DNA of 64,000 nt from CAZASK01 sp964487845 (GTDB lineage: Bacteria; Chlamydiota; Chlamydiia; Chlamydiales; FEN-1388). The stretch covers positions 24,196 through 88,195 of the forward strand of contig CAZASK010000004.1 of the NCBI GenBank assembly GCA_964487845.1. Direction: 5' to 3'. Made by a program: the position numbers and the translations under genes. Shown piece after piece: positions 17,616 to 26,290 of the stretch. Within the stretch, counting starts at the first letter, position 1. The number at the start of each line of letters is the position of its first letter. The notes under the pieces were generated by a model, which was not told the DNA's origin, searched no databases, and worked only from the letters and a program-made list of their open reading frames with translations.

Positions 17616-17687
17616 GCCCAGATAGCTCAGTGGTAGAGCACTTGCATGGTAAGCAAGTGGTCGTAGGTTCAATTCCTATTCTGGGCA
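17616..17687 (+). tRNA. tRNA-Thr (anticodon GGT)
   Basis: A full cloverleaf can be drawn: acceptor GCCCAGA with TCTGGGC, D arm GCTC/GAGC, anticodon stem CTTGC/GCAAG with loop ATGGTAA (anticodon GGT), T arm GTAGG/CCTAT with TTCAATT loop, discriminator A at 17687. CCA is not encoded. It sits 90 bases upstream of tuf, a common bacterial arrangement in which tRNA and tuf share a transcript. Confidence 0.96.
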
Positions 17688-17776
17688 AGAAAGTGTTCAG
17701 CTTGGCGAATCCATGAGGATAGCGGCTGGATGTAGTTTTAAGTGATATACCAAAGTTAGTGAAAAAAGGTGACACC

Positions 17777-18964
17777 ATGGCAAAAGAAGCATTTCAAAGA
17801 AAAAAGCCACACGTCAACATCGGTACAATTGGCCACGTTGACCACGGCAAAACAACATTGACAGCAGCAATTACAAAGTGCTTAGCTCAAAAGGGCGGCG
17901 CGAAATTCCGCGACTATTCATCGATCGACAATACGCCAGAAGAAAAAGCACGCGGTATTACCATCAACGCGACACACGTAGAATATGAAACTGAAAGCAG
18001 ACACTATGCGCACGTAGACTGTCCTGGCCACGCTGACTATGTAAAGAACATGGTTACTGGTGCGGCACAAATGGATGGTGCTATTCTCGTTGTGGCAGCA
18101 ACCGATGGTGCCATGCCTCAAACAAAAGAGCACATCTTGATTGCGCGTCAAGTTGGTGTTCCTGCAATCGTTGTATTCCTCAACAAGTGCGATGCTCTTG
18201 CTGAAGAAGATAAAGACTTGTTAGACCTCGTTGAGATGGAATTGACAGAGCTTCTCGAAGCAAAAGGTTTCCATAACTGCCCAATCATCCGTGGTTCTGG
18301 CTTAAAAGCTCTTGAAGGCGATCCGAAGTGGGAAGAGGCGATCTACAAGTTGATGGATACTGTTGATACATTCATCCCAACACCAAAGCGCGATATCGAT
18401 AAGCCATTCTTAATGCCTATTGAAGATGTATTCTCGATTTCAGGTCGCGGTACAGTTGCAACAGGCCGCGTAGAGCAAGGTTGTGTCAAAACGAACGATA
18501 AAGTACAGCTCGTTGGTTTGAAAAAAGAAGTAAAAGAAACTGTAGCGGTCAGCCTTGAGATGTTTAACAAAGAATTAGACTCTGCATTAGCTGGTGAAAA
18601 CGTTGGTGTTCTGCTCCGTGGTCTAGGTAAAGATGATATCCAGCGTGGTATGGTTCTTTGCGCTCCAGGAACAGTAACTCCGCATACTAAGTTTAAAGCT
18701 GCTATCTACATCTTGACGAAAGAAGAAGGCGGTCGTCATACTCCATTCTTTACTGGATATAGACCACAGTTCTTCTTTAGAACGACAGACGTTACTGGTG
18801 TTGTAACATTGCCTGCAGGAACCGAGATGGTCATGCCTGGCGATAACATCGAAGTAGAATGTGAATTGATTGCACCAGTTGCGATGAATGAGCAAATCCG
18901 CTTCGCGATCCGTGAAGGTGGCCGCACAATTGGTGCAGGTACTGTATCACAAATTATCGCATAG
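17777..18964 (+). CDS. tuf: Elongation factor Tu
   Basis: A 395-residue EF-Tu, full length. GTPase motifs: G1 GHVDHGKTT, G3 DCPGHADY, G4 NKCD, and G5 as RGSGLKAL; the effector region has ARGITIN. Domains 2 and 3 follow with the usual sequence, ending AGTVSQIIA. EF-Tu carries aminoacyl-tRNA to the ribosome. The start is the ATG at 17777 (MAKEAFQRKK) with AAGGTG upstream; an upstream in-frame GTG at 17759 would add six atypical residues. It is flanked by tRNA-Thr and tRNA-Trp, and codon use and coding quality suggest very high expression. Confidence 0.98.
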   Translation: MAKEAFQRKKPHVNIGTIGHVDHGKTTLTAAITKCLAQKGGAKFRDYSSIDNTPEEKARGITINATHVEYETESRHYAHVDCPGHADYVKNMVTGAAQMDGAILVVAATDGAMPQTKEHILIARQVGVPAIVVFLNKCDALAEEDKDLLDLVEMELTELLEAKGFHNCPIIRGSGLKALEGDPKWEEAIYKLMDTVDTFIPTPKRDIDKPFLMPIEDVFSISGRGTVATGRVEQGCVKTNDKVQLVGLKKEVKETVAVSLEMFNKELDSALAGENVGVLLRGLGKDDIQRGMVLCAPGTVTPHTKFKAAIYILTKEEGGRHTPFFTGYRPQFFFRTTDVTGVVTLPAGTEMVMPGDNIEVECELIAPVAMNEQIRFAIREGGRTIGAGTVSQIIA

Positions 18965-18984
18965 TGTAATTGTACGATATATTG

Positions 18985-19016
18985 GATCGAAGGTGATAGA
19001 AATGTCATCTTCGATC
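18985..19016 (+). terminator. Hairpin after tuf
   Basis: GATCGAAGGTGA (18985-18996) pairs with TCATCTTCGATC (19005-19016), twelve base pairs with one G-U, loop of eight. Only a weak U-run follows (UUCC). It lies between tuf and tRNA-Trp, so it may be an attenuating terminator or an RNase processing site that frees the tRNA. Confidence 0.5.
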
Positions 19017-19027
19017 TTCCCTCAAGT

Positions 19028-19101
19028 GGGTGTGTAGCTCAGCTGGCTAGAGCAGCGATCTCCAAAGTCGCCGGTCGGGGGTTCGAATCCCTCCGCACTC
19101 G
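19028..19101 (+). tRNA. tRNA-Trp (anticodon CCA)
   Basis: Acceptor GGGTGTG pairs with CGCACTC, D arm GCTC/GAGC, anticodon stem GCGAT/GTCGC with loop CTCCAAA (anticodon CCA), T arm GGGGG/CCCTC with TTCGAAT loop, discriminator G. Located between tuf and secE, as in many bacteria. Confidence 0.96.
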
Positions 19102-19223
19102 TGGGAAGTGCTAGAATATGAGAAGTGTTGCAAATAGAGAAGATGCTATAGAAAATATAGCAAGAAGAATGTGTTAAAACTAGTGATAGTATATCTAAAC
19201 ACGAAAGACAAGCGGATTCGATA

Positions 19224-19472
19224 ATGGAACCAAACCAAAAAGCAGAGCGACTTGCACAATCTTTTTCCTTAAGAAAGGCGCATGATTTTCTAGAAAGCAT
19301 AAAGCAAGAGCTTTCCAAAATTCATTGGACAGATGGTGAGGAAGCGAGAGTATATGCGAAGATAGTAGTAGGTGCAACTTTCTTTTTTGGCATGGCGATT
19401 TATTTTTCCGATGTAGTGATTCAGAGATGTCTGCACATGTTGGATACAGTGTTTCGATGGATATTTGGCTAA
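19224..19472 (+). CDS. secE: Preprotein translocase subunit SecE
   Basis: An 82-residue protein with the SecE core: an amphipathic helix (HDFLESIKQELSKIHWTD, including the K-x-x-W-like turn) followed by one transmembrane segment (VVGATFFFGMAIYFSDVVI). SecE clamps SecY in the inner membrane. Length suits the short single-span SecE form. It precedes nusG by 16 bases, the near-universal secE-nusG order, which supports the assignment. Confidence 0.93.
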   Translation: MEPNQKAERLAQSFSLRKAHDFLESIKQELSKIHWTDGEEARVYAKIVVGATFFFGMAIYFSDVVIQRCLHMLDTVFRWIFG

Positions 19473-19488
19473 CTTAGGTTAAAAGACA

Positions 19489-20037
19489 ATGCATAAATGG
19501 TATGTACTCCAAGTTCTCTCCTCGCATGAAAAAAAGACGAAGAAGGCTTTAGAAGATAGTCTGATGGCTCACGGTATGAGCGACTTTATCGAGCGTGTGG
19601 TATTGCCAACAGAAAACGTTTCTGAGGTGAAGCGTGGTCAGCAACGTATTGTAGAAAAGAGATTGTGGCCCGGGTATCTGCTCGTTCGGATGACGCTCAC
19701 TGATGAATCTTGGATGTATGTAAAAAATACTCAAGGAATTGTAGACTTTTTAGGGGGCGACAAACCTACCGAGCTTTCTAATCAAGAAGTGGAAACGTTG
19801 TTGTCAGAACTTGAAGATAAAAAGTCGAGAGTTACGCAGAAGCATAAGTTTGAAGTGGGTGATAAGGTCAAGATTACCGATGGTGTCTTTGTAAACTTTA
19901 TCGGCACAGTAGTCGAGGTGTTTCATGAGAAAGGTCGCCTGAGCGTACTAGTTTCGATTTTCGGAAGAGACACTCGAGTCGATGATCTTGAATTCTGGCA
20001 GGTTGAAGAAGCGACCGAAGAAGCTTCTACAAGTTAG
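19489..20037 (+). CDS. nusG: Transcription termination/antitermination factor NusG
   Basis: 182 residues with the NusG N-terminal domain (KWYVLQVLSSHEKKTKKALE; WPGYLLVRM; TQGIVDFLGG) and a C-terminal KOW domain (FEVGDKVKITDGVFVNFIGTVVEV, split across the domain; ending GRDTRVDDLEF). NusG binds RNA polymerase and links it to Rho or the ribosome. Standard length. Directly followed by rplK after 15 bases, in the secE-nusG-rplK order. Confidence 0.97.
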   Translation: MHKWYVLQVLSSHEKKTKKALEDSLMAHGMSDFIERVVLPTENVSEVKRGQQRIVEKRLWPGYLLVRMTLTDESWMYVKNTQGIVDFLGGDKPTELSNQEVETLLSELEDKKSRVTQKHKFEVGDKVKITDGVFVNFIGTVVEVFHEKGRLSVLVSIFGRDTRVDDLEFWQVEEATEEASTS

Positions 20038-20052
20038 TTATAAGGTGTAAAC

Positions 20053-20478
20053 ATGTCAAAAAAGAAAATAGTAAAAGTAATTAAGCTGCAGATCCCTGCA
20101 GGCAAAGCGAATCCAGCGCCACCAATTGGTCCGGCACTTGGTCAAGCTGGCCTCAATATCATGGGTTTCTGTAAAGAATTTAACGCTCAAACACAAGATA
20201 GAGCGGGAAAAATCCTTCCGGTAGAGATTACCGTATACGAAGGAAAGACTTTTTCGTTTATTTGTAAAGAGCCTCCTGTAGCAGAAATGCTCAAAGAAGC
20301 TGTTTCAAAAGAAAAAGGGTCTCCGACGCCTAACCGAGATAAAATCGGAAAGCTCAAGAGAGATGATCTTCGGAAAATCGCCGAAGTTAAAATGCGCGAT
20401 ATGAATGCGCGTAATATAGAAGCTGCAATGAACACAATTGCAGGAACTGCCCGTTCAATGGGCATTGATGTAGTTTAG
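20053..20478 (+). CDS. rplK: 50S ribosomal protein L11
   Basis: 141 residues, normal length. The N-terminus carries the proline-rich PAGKANPAPPIGPALGQAG motif and the C-terminus the RNA-binding end GTARSMGIDV. L11 binds 23S rRNA helices 43-44 in the GTPase-associated centre, the site of thiopeptide action. TAAGG lies upstream of the ATG. Twelve bases separate it from rplA. Confidence 0.98.
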   Translation: MSKKKIVKVIKLQIPAGKANPAPPIGPALGQAGLNIMGFCKEFNAQTQDRAGKILPVEITVYEGKTFSFICKEPPVAEMLKEAVSKEKGSPTPNRDKIGKLKRDDLRKIAEVKMRDMNARNIEAAMNTIAGTARSMGIDVV

Positions 20479-20490
20479 TAGGAATATAAC

Positions 20491-21195
20491 ATGAGTCGAT
20501 CAACAAAAAGACGTCGGGAGATGGATAAAAAGGTAGATAGGAATAAATCCTATACCTTTTTGGATGCCATCGACACATTAAAGAGCTGCCCACCGGTCAA
20601 ATTTGACCAGTCTGTGGAAATAGCAGTACAGCTGGGGATCGATTCCAAGAAGCCAGATCAGAACGTGCGTGGTACTGTTTCATTACCGAGTGGAACAGGT
20701 AAAAAAATGACTGTTGTTGTTCTCGCAAGAGGCGACAAAGTCAACGAAGCCACTCAAGCTGGTGCTGATTTCGCTGGAAATGATGACCTCATAGAGAAAA
20801 TCACTGCTGGTTGGACCGATTTCGACGCCGTTATCGCGACACCGGATATGATGAGAGAAGTAGGTAAGTTAGGTAAAGTATTAGGTCCGCGTGGCCTTAT
20901 GCCTACACCCAAGGCTGGAACGGTAACAACTGATATTGCAAAAGCAGTACAGGAAATCAAAGCTGGTAAGATTGAATTTAAATCAGATCGCTACGGCATT
21001 GTCAATTGCGCTGTTGGTAAGCTTTCGTTTGCTCAACCAAACCTCATTGATAATATTCGCTCACTGTTGACAGCGCTCCAAAGGGCTAAGCCAGCAACAG
21101 CACGAGGTCTCTATTTCGCATCTGTGCATCTATCGTCGACGATGGGCCCAGGCATGAAAATTGATCTTAGCGAAATAGAATTGCATACAAAATAA
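20491..21195 (+). CDS. rplA: 50S ribosomal protein L1
   Basis: 234 residues with the L1 signature region (GKLGKVLGPRGLMPTPKAGT) and typical flanks (FDQSVEIAVQLGID; IEFKSDRYGIVNCAVGKLSF). L1 forms the mobile stalk at the E site. In other bacteria L1 represses its own operon by binding the leader; no L1 site was identified here. Normal length; cotranscribed with rplK. Confidence 0.98.
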   Translation: MSRSTKRRREMDKKVDRNKSYTFLDAIDTLKSCPPVKFDQSVEIAVQLGIDSKKPDQNVRGTVSLPSGTGKKMTVVVLARGDKVNEATQAGADFAGNDDLIEKITAGWTDFDAVIATPDMMREVGKLGKVLGPRGLMPTPKAGTVTTDIAKAVQEIKAGKIEFKSDRYGIVNCAVGKLSFAQPNLIDNIRSLLTALQRAKPATARGLYFASVHLSSTMGPGMKIDLSEIELHTK

Positions 21196-21210
21196 GGAAG
21201 GGGTTTTTCA

Positions 21211-21732
21211 ATGAATAAGGAAAAGCAACTCCTCTTAGACGAAATTAAAAATCAGTTAGTAGCTTCTGACGGCTTTGTTCTCACGAAATATGCTGCACTA
21301 TCTGCTAACAAAGCCAATGAATTTCGCCGAGAGATGGCTAAAATTGACGCTCATTTTGAAGTGGTAAAGAAGCGCGTATTTATTAAAGCGATCGATCAGC
21401 TTGGGATGAATGTTGATTTGGATACACTTCCTGGTCATGTAGGGCTGGTAATGTCTTCTAAAGACATGCTGGAAGCTACAAAGCTAGTGTTGAAGTTTGC
21501 AACGGACGCTGCTGTGGATTTTACCCTCCTTGGCGGTAAGTTTGATGGTCAAATGGTCTCTGCAGAAGAGGCTGTACAACTCGCTCAACTCCCATCGAAA
21601 GATGCAATGAGAGCAGAACTCTTGGGTCTGTTCGAAGCACCGATGGCAAGTATGCTTAGTGTGGTAGAAGCCTCACTGACAAGTGTTTTACACTGTCTTG
21701 AAAATAAAGCTGCTGAAGTTAGCAAAAGTTAG
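21211..21732 (+). CDS. rplJ: 50S ribosomal protein L10
   Basis: 173 residues with L10 features: an N-terminal rRNA-binding domain (ASDGFVLTKYAALSANKANEFR is split; VVKKRVFIKAID) and a C-terminal helix that binds L7/L12 dimers (LSVVEASLTSVLHCLENKAAE). L10 anchors the L7/L12 stalk. AAGGGG is upstream of the ATG. Followed by rplL after 39 bases. Confidence 0.97.
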   Translation: MNKEKQLLLDEIKNQLVASDGFVLTKYAALSANKANEFRREMAKIDAHFEVVKKRVFIKAIDQLGMNVDLDTLPGHVGLVMSSKDMLEATKLVLKFATDAAVDFTLLGGKFDGQMVSAEEAVQLAQLPSKDAMRAELLGLFEAPMASMLSVVEASLTSVLHCLENKAAEVSKS

Positions 21733-21771
21733 TAAATATTTTTTAATTTAACTCACTGAAGGGGAATAACC

Positions 21772-22158
21772 GTGAGCAAGAATCTTGAAACAATGGTAGA
21801 TGAATTGAGCAGCTTGACTGTATTAGAAATGTCAAAGCTCAAAGAACTTTTAGAAAACAAGTGGGGCGTAAAAGCTCAAGCTGCTGTCGCTGCTATGCCA
21901 GCAATGGCTGCTGCTGCTGCACCTGCAGCTGCAGAGTCATCAAATTTCCAAGTTACAGTAGCGGAAGTACCTGCTGATAAAAAAATTGGCGTTATTAAGG
22001 TTCTCCGTGAGCTAACTGGTCTTGGCTTGAAAGAAGCGAAAGAGATGGCAGAAAGCGCACCTAAAGTAGTAAAAGAAAGTGCTCCAAAAGCTGAAGCTGA
22101 TGAAATGAAGAAGAAGCTGGAAGAAGCAGGTGCAAAGGTTACACTGAAAGGTGTGTAA
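21772..22158 (+). CDS. rplL: 50S ribosomal protein L7/L12
   Basis: 128 residues. N-terminal dimerisation domain (ETMVDELSSLTVLEMSKLKE), an Ala-rich hinge (AMAAAAAPAAAE) and the C-terminal factor-binding domain (KKIGVIKVLRELTGLGLKEA, then GAKVTLKGV). Recruits translation factors. The frame starts with GTG at 21772, preceded by AGGGGA. The strong hairpins after its stop separate it from rpoB. Confidence 0.97.
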   Translation: MSKNLETMVDELSSLTVLEMSKLKELLENKWGVKAQAAVAAMPAMAAAAAPAAAESSNFQVTVAEVPADKKIGVIKVLRELTGLGLKEAKEMAESAPKVVKESAPKAEADEMKKKLEEAGAKVTLKGV

Positions 22159-22200
22159 TCTGAGCTCTTTTGCTTTAGGAGACATAAGGTGAGTTACTAA

Positions 22201-22237
22201 AGGAGTGTTGAGAGTAGAATATGTTCTCAATACTCCT
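22201..22237 (+). promoter_or_regulatory. rplL-rpoB intergenic hairpin (attenuator or processing site)
   Basis: AGGAGTGTTGAGA (22201-22213) pairs with TCTCAATACTCCT (22225-22237): thirteen base pairs with one G-U and an 11-base loop. No U-run follows, so it resembles the RNase III site or attenuator known between rplL and rpoB in other bacteria rather than a full terminator. It would help set the ribosomal protein to polymerase ratio. Confidence 0.6.
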
Positions 22238-22251
22238 GAAGAGCCTCCCAC

Positions 22252-22297
22252 AACCCAGATGATTCAGATGGAGTACCATGTGGATGTTATCTGGGTT
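22252..22297 (+). promoter_or_regulatory. Second rplL-rpoB hairpin
   Basis: AACCCAGAT (22252-22260) pairs perfectly with ATCTGGGTT (22289-22297) across a 28-base loop, followed by an AT-rich stretch (TATTTGCATTTTATTT). Could act as a partial terminator together with the preceding hairpin. Confidence 0.4.
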
Positions 22298-22329
22298 TAT
22301 TTGCATTTTATTTACTAATGAGTGGCTTT

Positions 22330-22358
22330 TAGACTTTTCCTGGCGTGTGACCTACAAT
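22330..22358 (+). promoter_or_regulatory. Possible internal promoter for rpoBC
   Basis: TAGACT (22330-22335), a 17-base spacer and TACAAT (22353-22358), 90 bases before the rpoB start. The -10 is good; the -35 matches four of six consensus bases. Placed after the hairpins, it could drive rpoBC independently. Confidence 0.4.
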
Positions 22359-22447
22359 AATGATGTTAACTGCGTAAAGTTGCTTTGCCAAGTCGAGAAA
22401 GTAATAAAAGCATATGATTGGTGCAGACAAAATTGAGGAGTATTAGG

Positions 22448-25400
22448 ATGCTTCGTAAACCGCCGCGGCGTGTCAAGTTTCATGAAAAAGAAGATATTCT
22501 GGATCTTCCGAATCTCATTGAGGTACAGATCAAATCGTATGATCAGTTTTTACAAAGAGATACTCTTCCAGAAGATAGAGAAAATAGCGGTCTCCAAGAA
22601 GTTTTTAATGAGCTCTTTCCTATCAAGTCGTTTGACGAAAAGACTACTCTTGAGTTTCTTTCATATAGCCTTGGGGTGCCTAAATATGCACCTGAAGAGT
22701 GTGTCAAGCGTGGAATTTCCTATCATGTCATCCTAAAGGTCAAATTCCGTTTAACAGATGAAACTGGTATTAAAGAAGAAGAAGTGTACATGGGCACCAT
22801 CCCTGTTATGACAGAGCGTGGTACGTTCATCATTAACGGTGCAGAGCGCGTAGTAGTATCTCAGCTACATCGCTCTCCTGGTATTTGTTTTGAGCAAGCT
22901 CGTCATCCACGCGGAAATATGATTTACTCTTTCCGTGTTATTCCCTATCGCGGTAGCTGGTTAGAAGCCTCCTTTGACATCAACGACCTTGTCCATATCT
23001 ATATTGATCGCAAGCGGCGTAAGAGAAAAATTTTAGCTACTACATTTATCCGTTGCCTTGGATTCTCAACAAATGCAGATATCATCGAAGAATTTTTCGA
23101 GACCAAGAAAGTAAAGCTGAAAAATGAAAAAGAAGCTGCGTCACATGTCGGCAAAATCTTGGCACAAGACGTGATCGATGAAAAGGCAAGTCTTGTCTAC
23201 GGTAAGTCGGGTGAGAAATTGACAACTGCCATGGTAAAGCGTATGGCAGACGCGGGTATCGATCATCTGTATATCGCAGAAGATGCTGATGAAAGCAATC
23301 CAATCATCAAGATGTTGATGAAAGATCCGACAGATAGCTATGAGACAGCGTTAAAAGATTTTTATAGAAAAATTCGTCCAGGCGAGCCTGCAACTCTCGC
23401 GAATGCGCGTGCTGCAATGATGCGCTTGTTCTTTGATCCGAAGAGATATAACTTGGGTCGTGTGGGACGCTACAAGTTGAATACGAAACTGGGTCTTGCA
23501 ATAGGGGATGAAGAGCTCAGCTGCGTCACCCTTCAGAAAGAAGATGTGGTGTCAGCACTTAAGTACCTTATCAGACTAAGAGAAGGTGATGATGCTGTTT
23601 ACTGTGACGATATTGACCATCTTGGCAATAGACGCGTTCGATCAGTGGGTGAATTAGTACAGAATCAGTGTCGAATCGGCCTTGCCCGTATGGAGAAAAT
23701 CACGCGAGAGAGAATGAATCTCTTTGATTTTACATCGGATACATTGACACCAGGAAAAATTATTTCTGCAAAAGCTCTTTCTGCAGTATTAAAAGACTTC
23801 TTCGGCAGATCTCAGCTTTCTCAGTTCATGGATCAAGCTAACCCTATCGCGGAGTTGACGCATAAGCGAAGACTCTCAGCTCTCGGACCTGGCGGTTTGA
23901 ATAGAGATCGAGCAGGATTTGAAGTACGTGACGTTCATCCAAGTCACTACGGAAGAATTTGTCCAATTGAAACCCCAGAAGGTCCAAACATTGGTTTGAT
24001 CACCTCGCTTTCTGCTTTTGCGAAGATTAACGAGTTTGGATTTATCGAAACCCCATATCGAAAAGTAAAGAAAGGCGTTGTCACCGACGAAATTGAGTAT
24101 GTGACAGCAGACCAAGAAGAGTTATATGTCATCGCGCAGGCAACAGCGAAGATAGACAAGCATCAGATGTTTGAAGAGGAAGTGGTTTGGGCACGTCATA
24201 AGGGTGAATTCATTGAAATTGAATCCTCAAAGATCACTCACATGGATGTATCTCCAAAGCAGCTCGTATCTATTGTAACAGGTCTTGTTCCTTTCTTAGA
24301 GCATGATGACGCGAACCGTGCTTTGATGGGATCGAACATGCAGCGCCAAGCTGTTCCTTTGCTTCGTCCATCGTCGCCAGTCGTAGGTACAGGACTCGAA
24401 GCAAGGGCGGCTCGTGACTCTGGAGCTGTGGTGGTAGCAGAAGAAGATGGTGTCATCGAGTATGTCGATGGCTACAAGATCGTGATTGCTTCAAAGTCAA
24501 ACAAGATGAAGAAACACACCTATACTTTGAAGAAGTTTCTGCGCTCGAACTCAGGTACTTGTATTAATCAACAACCAATATGTAATGTTGGTGACAAGGT
24601 AAAAGCAGGCGATATTATTGCTGACGGCGCTGCTACTGAAAATGGAGAGATCGCACTTGGTAAAAACGTACTCGTGGCATTCATGCCATGGAGAGGGTAT
24701 AATTACGAAGATGCTATCTTAGTTTCAGAAAAGCTGATACGAGAAGATTACTATACTTCTATACACATTGAAGAATTCGAAGTTACAGCGCGGGAGACAA
24801 AACTCGGCCGTGAAGAGATTACACGAGATATTCCGAATGTATCTGAAGAAGCACTTCGAAACCTTGGCGATGATGGAATCGTGCGGGTGGGTGCTGAAAT
24901 CAAGCCAGGGGATATTCTTGTCGGAAAGATCACTCCAAAATCGGAGACTGAACTCGCTCCTGAAGAGAGGTTGCTACGAGCAATCTTCGGAGAGAAGGCG
25001 GCAGATGTCAAAGATGCCTCTTTAGTAGCTCCTCCAGGAACTGAAGGTGTTGTCATGGCAAGCCAGGCATATACCCGCATGGACCGTGTATCGAAGAGTG
25101 ATGATGAACTCGTCGAGGAATCTACAAAGCTCAAAGATATTCAGAAGGAATACAAGACGAAACTTGCTCTTTTGAAAAATGAAAAGCATGATCAGTTAGG
25201 TGCCCTTCTACTGAACGAAGTTGCTCCAGCGTCGATCGTCCATAGAAAGAGCGCTGAGGTACTTTGTGAAGAAGGTTCTGTAATCACAATGGAAATGATC
25301 GAGGCTCTGAAGTTAGAGAGCGTTGAAAATCTATTGATTGCGGAAAATGACCTGTATAGAGAGCTACGTCGTATTTTAAGAGAGTATGAACACAATCTTC

Positions 25401-26251
25401 TACAACTTGAGAGTGAGTATAAAACAGCACTTGAGACAACAAAGAAGGGTGATACTGAGCTCGATCCAGGTGTCATCAGACAGGTAAAAGTGTATATCGC
25501 CTCTAAGCGAAGATTGCAGGTGGGTGATAAAATGGCAGGTCGCCATGGAAACAAGGGCGTGGTTTCACACATTGTTTCAGAGGCTGACATGCCATACCTA
25601 GATGATGGTCAAACCATTGAAATGATCCTCAACCCGCTTGGTGTGCCTTCTCGTATGAACATGGGGCAGCTTCTTGAAACACACCTTGGCTTTGCTGCAA
25701 AGCGTGCTGGTATTTTCATTAGAAGTGCTGTCTTCGAAGGATTCCCTGAGTGGCGTATCTGGGAGATGATGAAAGAGCAGAAGTTACCACAAGATGGTAA
25801 ACTCTATCTTACTGACGGCTGTACAGGTGAGAGATTTGACAACCCAGTTGTTGTTGGATACATTTATATGCTGAAGTTGAGTCACTTGGTCATGGATAAG
25901 ATCCATGCGCGAGCGATCGGCCCTTACTCATTAGTCACGCAGCAACCACTTGGTGGTAAGGCGCAGAGAGGTGGTCAGCGCTTTGGGGAGATGGAAGTGT
26001 GGGCACTAGAAGCATATGGTGCTGCGCATCTGTTACAAGAGATCTTGACGGTGAAGTCAGATGACGTCGCCGGGAGAACGAGGATTTATGAATCTATCGT
26101 CAAGGGCGATAATTTATTGAAAACAAGCACGCCTGAATCATTTAATGTGTTGATTAAGGAAATGCAAGGGCTTTGCCTGGATGTTCGAGCAGAAGCAGCT
26201 CACAGTGATCCCTTAACTGGATTACTCTCTGCTACTGTGCCTTCAGCATAA
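22448..26251 (+). CDS. rpoB: DNA-directed RNA polymerase beta subunit
   Basis: 1267 residues from the ATG at 22448, chosen for its GAGGAG at correct spacing; an in-frame GTG at 22418 would read through the Shine-Dalgarno. Conserved beta landmarks include the rifampicin region (GRSQLSQFMDQANPIAELTHKR, given here in parts: FGRSQLSQFMDQ and NPIAELTHKRRLSALGPGG), VRDVHPSHYGRICPIETPEG, GENVLVAFMPWRGYNYEDA-like stretch and the C-terminal GGKAQRGGQRFGEMEVWALEA region. In the rifampicin pocket the Asp of DQAN, the His of THKR and the Ser of RLSALG are all wild type, so no common rifampicin-resistance change is visible. Catalyses RNA synthesis with RpoC. Confidence 0.98.
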   Translation: MLRKPPRRVKFHEKEDILDLPNLIEVQIKSYDQFLQRDTLPEDRENSGLQEVFNELFPIKSFDEKTTLEFLSYSLGVPKYAPEECVKRGISYHVILKVKFRLTDETGIKEEEVYMGTIPVMTERGTFIINGAERVVVSQLHRSPGICFEQARHPRGNMIYSFRVIPYRGSWLEASFDINDLVHIYIDRKRRKRKILATTFIRCLGFSTNADIIEEFFETKKVKLKNEKEAASHVGKILAQDVIDEKASLVYGKSGEKLTTAMVKRMADAGIDHLYIAEDADESNPIIKMLMKDPTDSYETALKDFYRKIRPGEPATLANARAAMMRLFFDPKRYNLGRVGRYKLNTKLGLAIGDEELSCVTLQKEDVVSALKYLIRLREGDDAVYCDDIDHLGNRRVRSVGELVQNQCRIGLARMEKITRERMNLFDFTSDTLTPGKIISAKALSAVLKDFFGRSQLSQFMDQANPIAELTHKRRLSALGPGGLNRDRAGFEVRDVHPSHYGRICPIETPEGPNIGLITSLSAFAKINEFGFIETPYRKVKKGVVTDEIEYVTADQEELYVIAQATAKIDKHQMFEEEVVWARHKGEFIEIESSKITHMDVSPKQLVSIVTGLVPFLEHDDANRALMGSNMQRQAVPLLRPSSPVVGTGLEARAARDSGAVVVAEEDGVIEYVDGYKIVIASKSNKMKKHTYTLKKFLRSNSGTCINQQPICNVGDKVKAGDIIADGAATENGEIALGKNVLVAFMPWRGYNYEDAILVSEKLIREDYYTSIHIEEFEVTARETKLGREEITRDIPNVSEEALRNLGDDGIVRVGAEIKPGDILVGKITPKSETELAPEERLLRAIFGEKAADVKDASLVAPPGTEGVVMASQAYTRMDRVSKSDDELVEESTKLKDIQKEYKTKLALLKNEKHDQLGALLLNEVAPASIVHRKSAEVLCEEGSVITMEMIEALKLESVENLLIAENDLYRELRRILREYEHNLLQLESEYKTALETTKKGDTELDPGVIRQVKVYIASKRRLQVGDKMAGRHGNKGVVSHIVSEADMPYLDDGQTIEMILNPLGVPSRMNMGQLLETHLGFAAKRAGIFIRSAVFEGFPEWRIWEMMKEQKLPQDGKLYLTDGCTGERFDNPVVVGYIYMLKLSHLVMDKIHARAIGPYSLVTQQPLGGKAQRGGQRFGEMEVWALEAYGAAHLLQEILTVKSDDVAGRTRIYESIVKGDNLLKTSTPESFNVLIKEMQGLCLDVRAEAAHSDPLTGLLSATVPSA

Positions 26252-26290
26252 TGAATTTAAACTAGATGAATGTTTGCCTAGGAGACGCTC

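Noticed and set aside
24238..25590. Long minus-strand open frames (up to 132 codons) opposite rpoB
   Set aside because: Shadows of the highly conserved rpoB codon pattern; Ser/Arg-rich composition typical of antisense frames.
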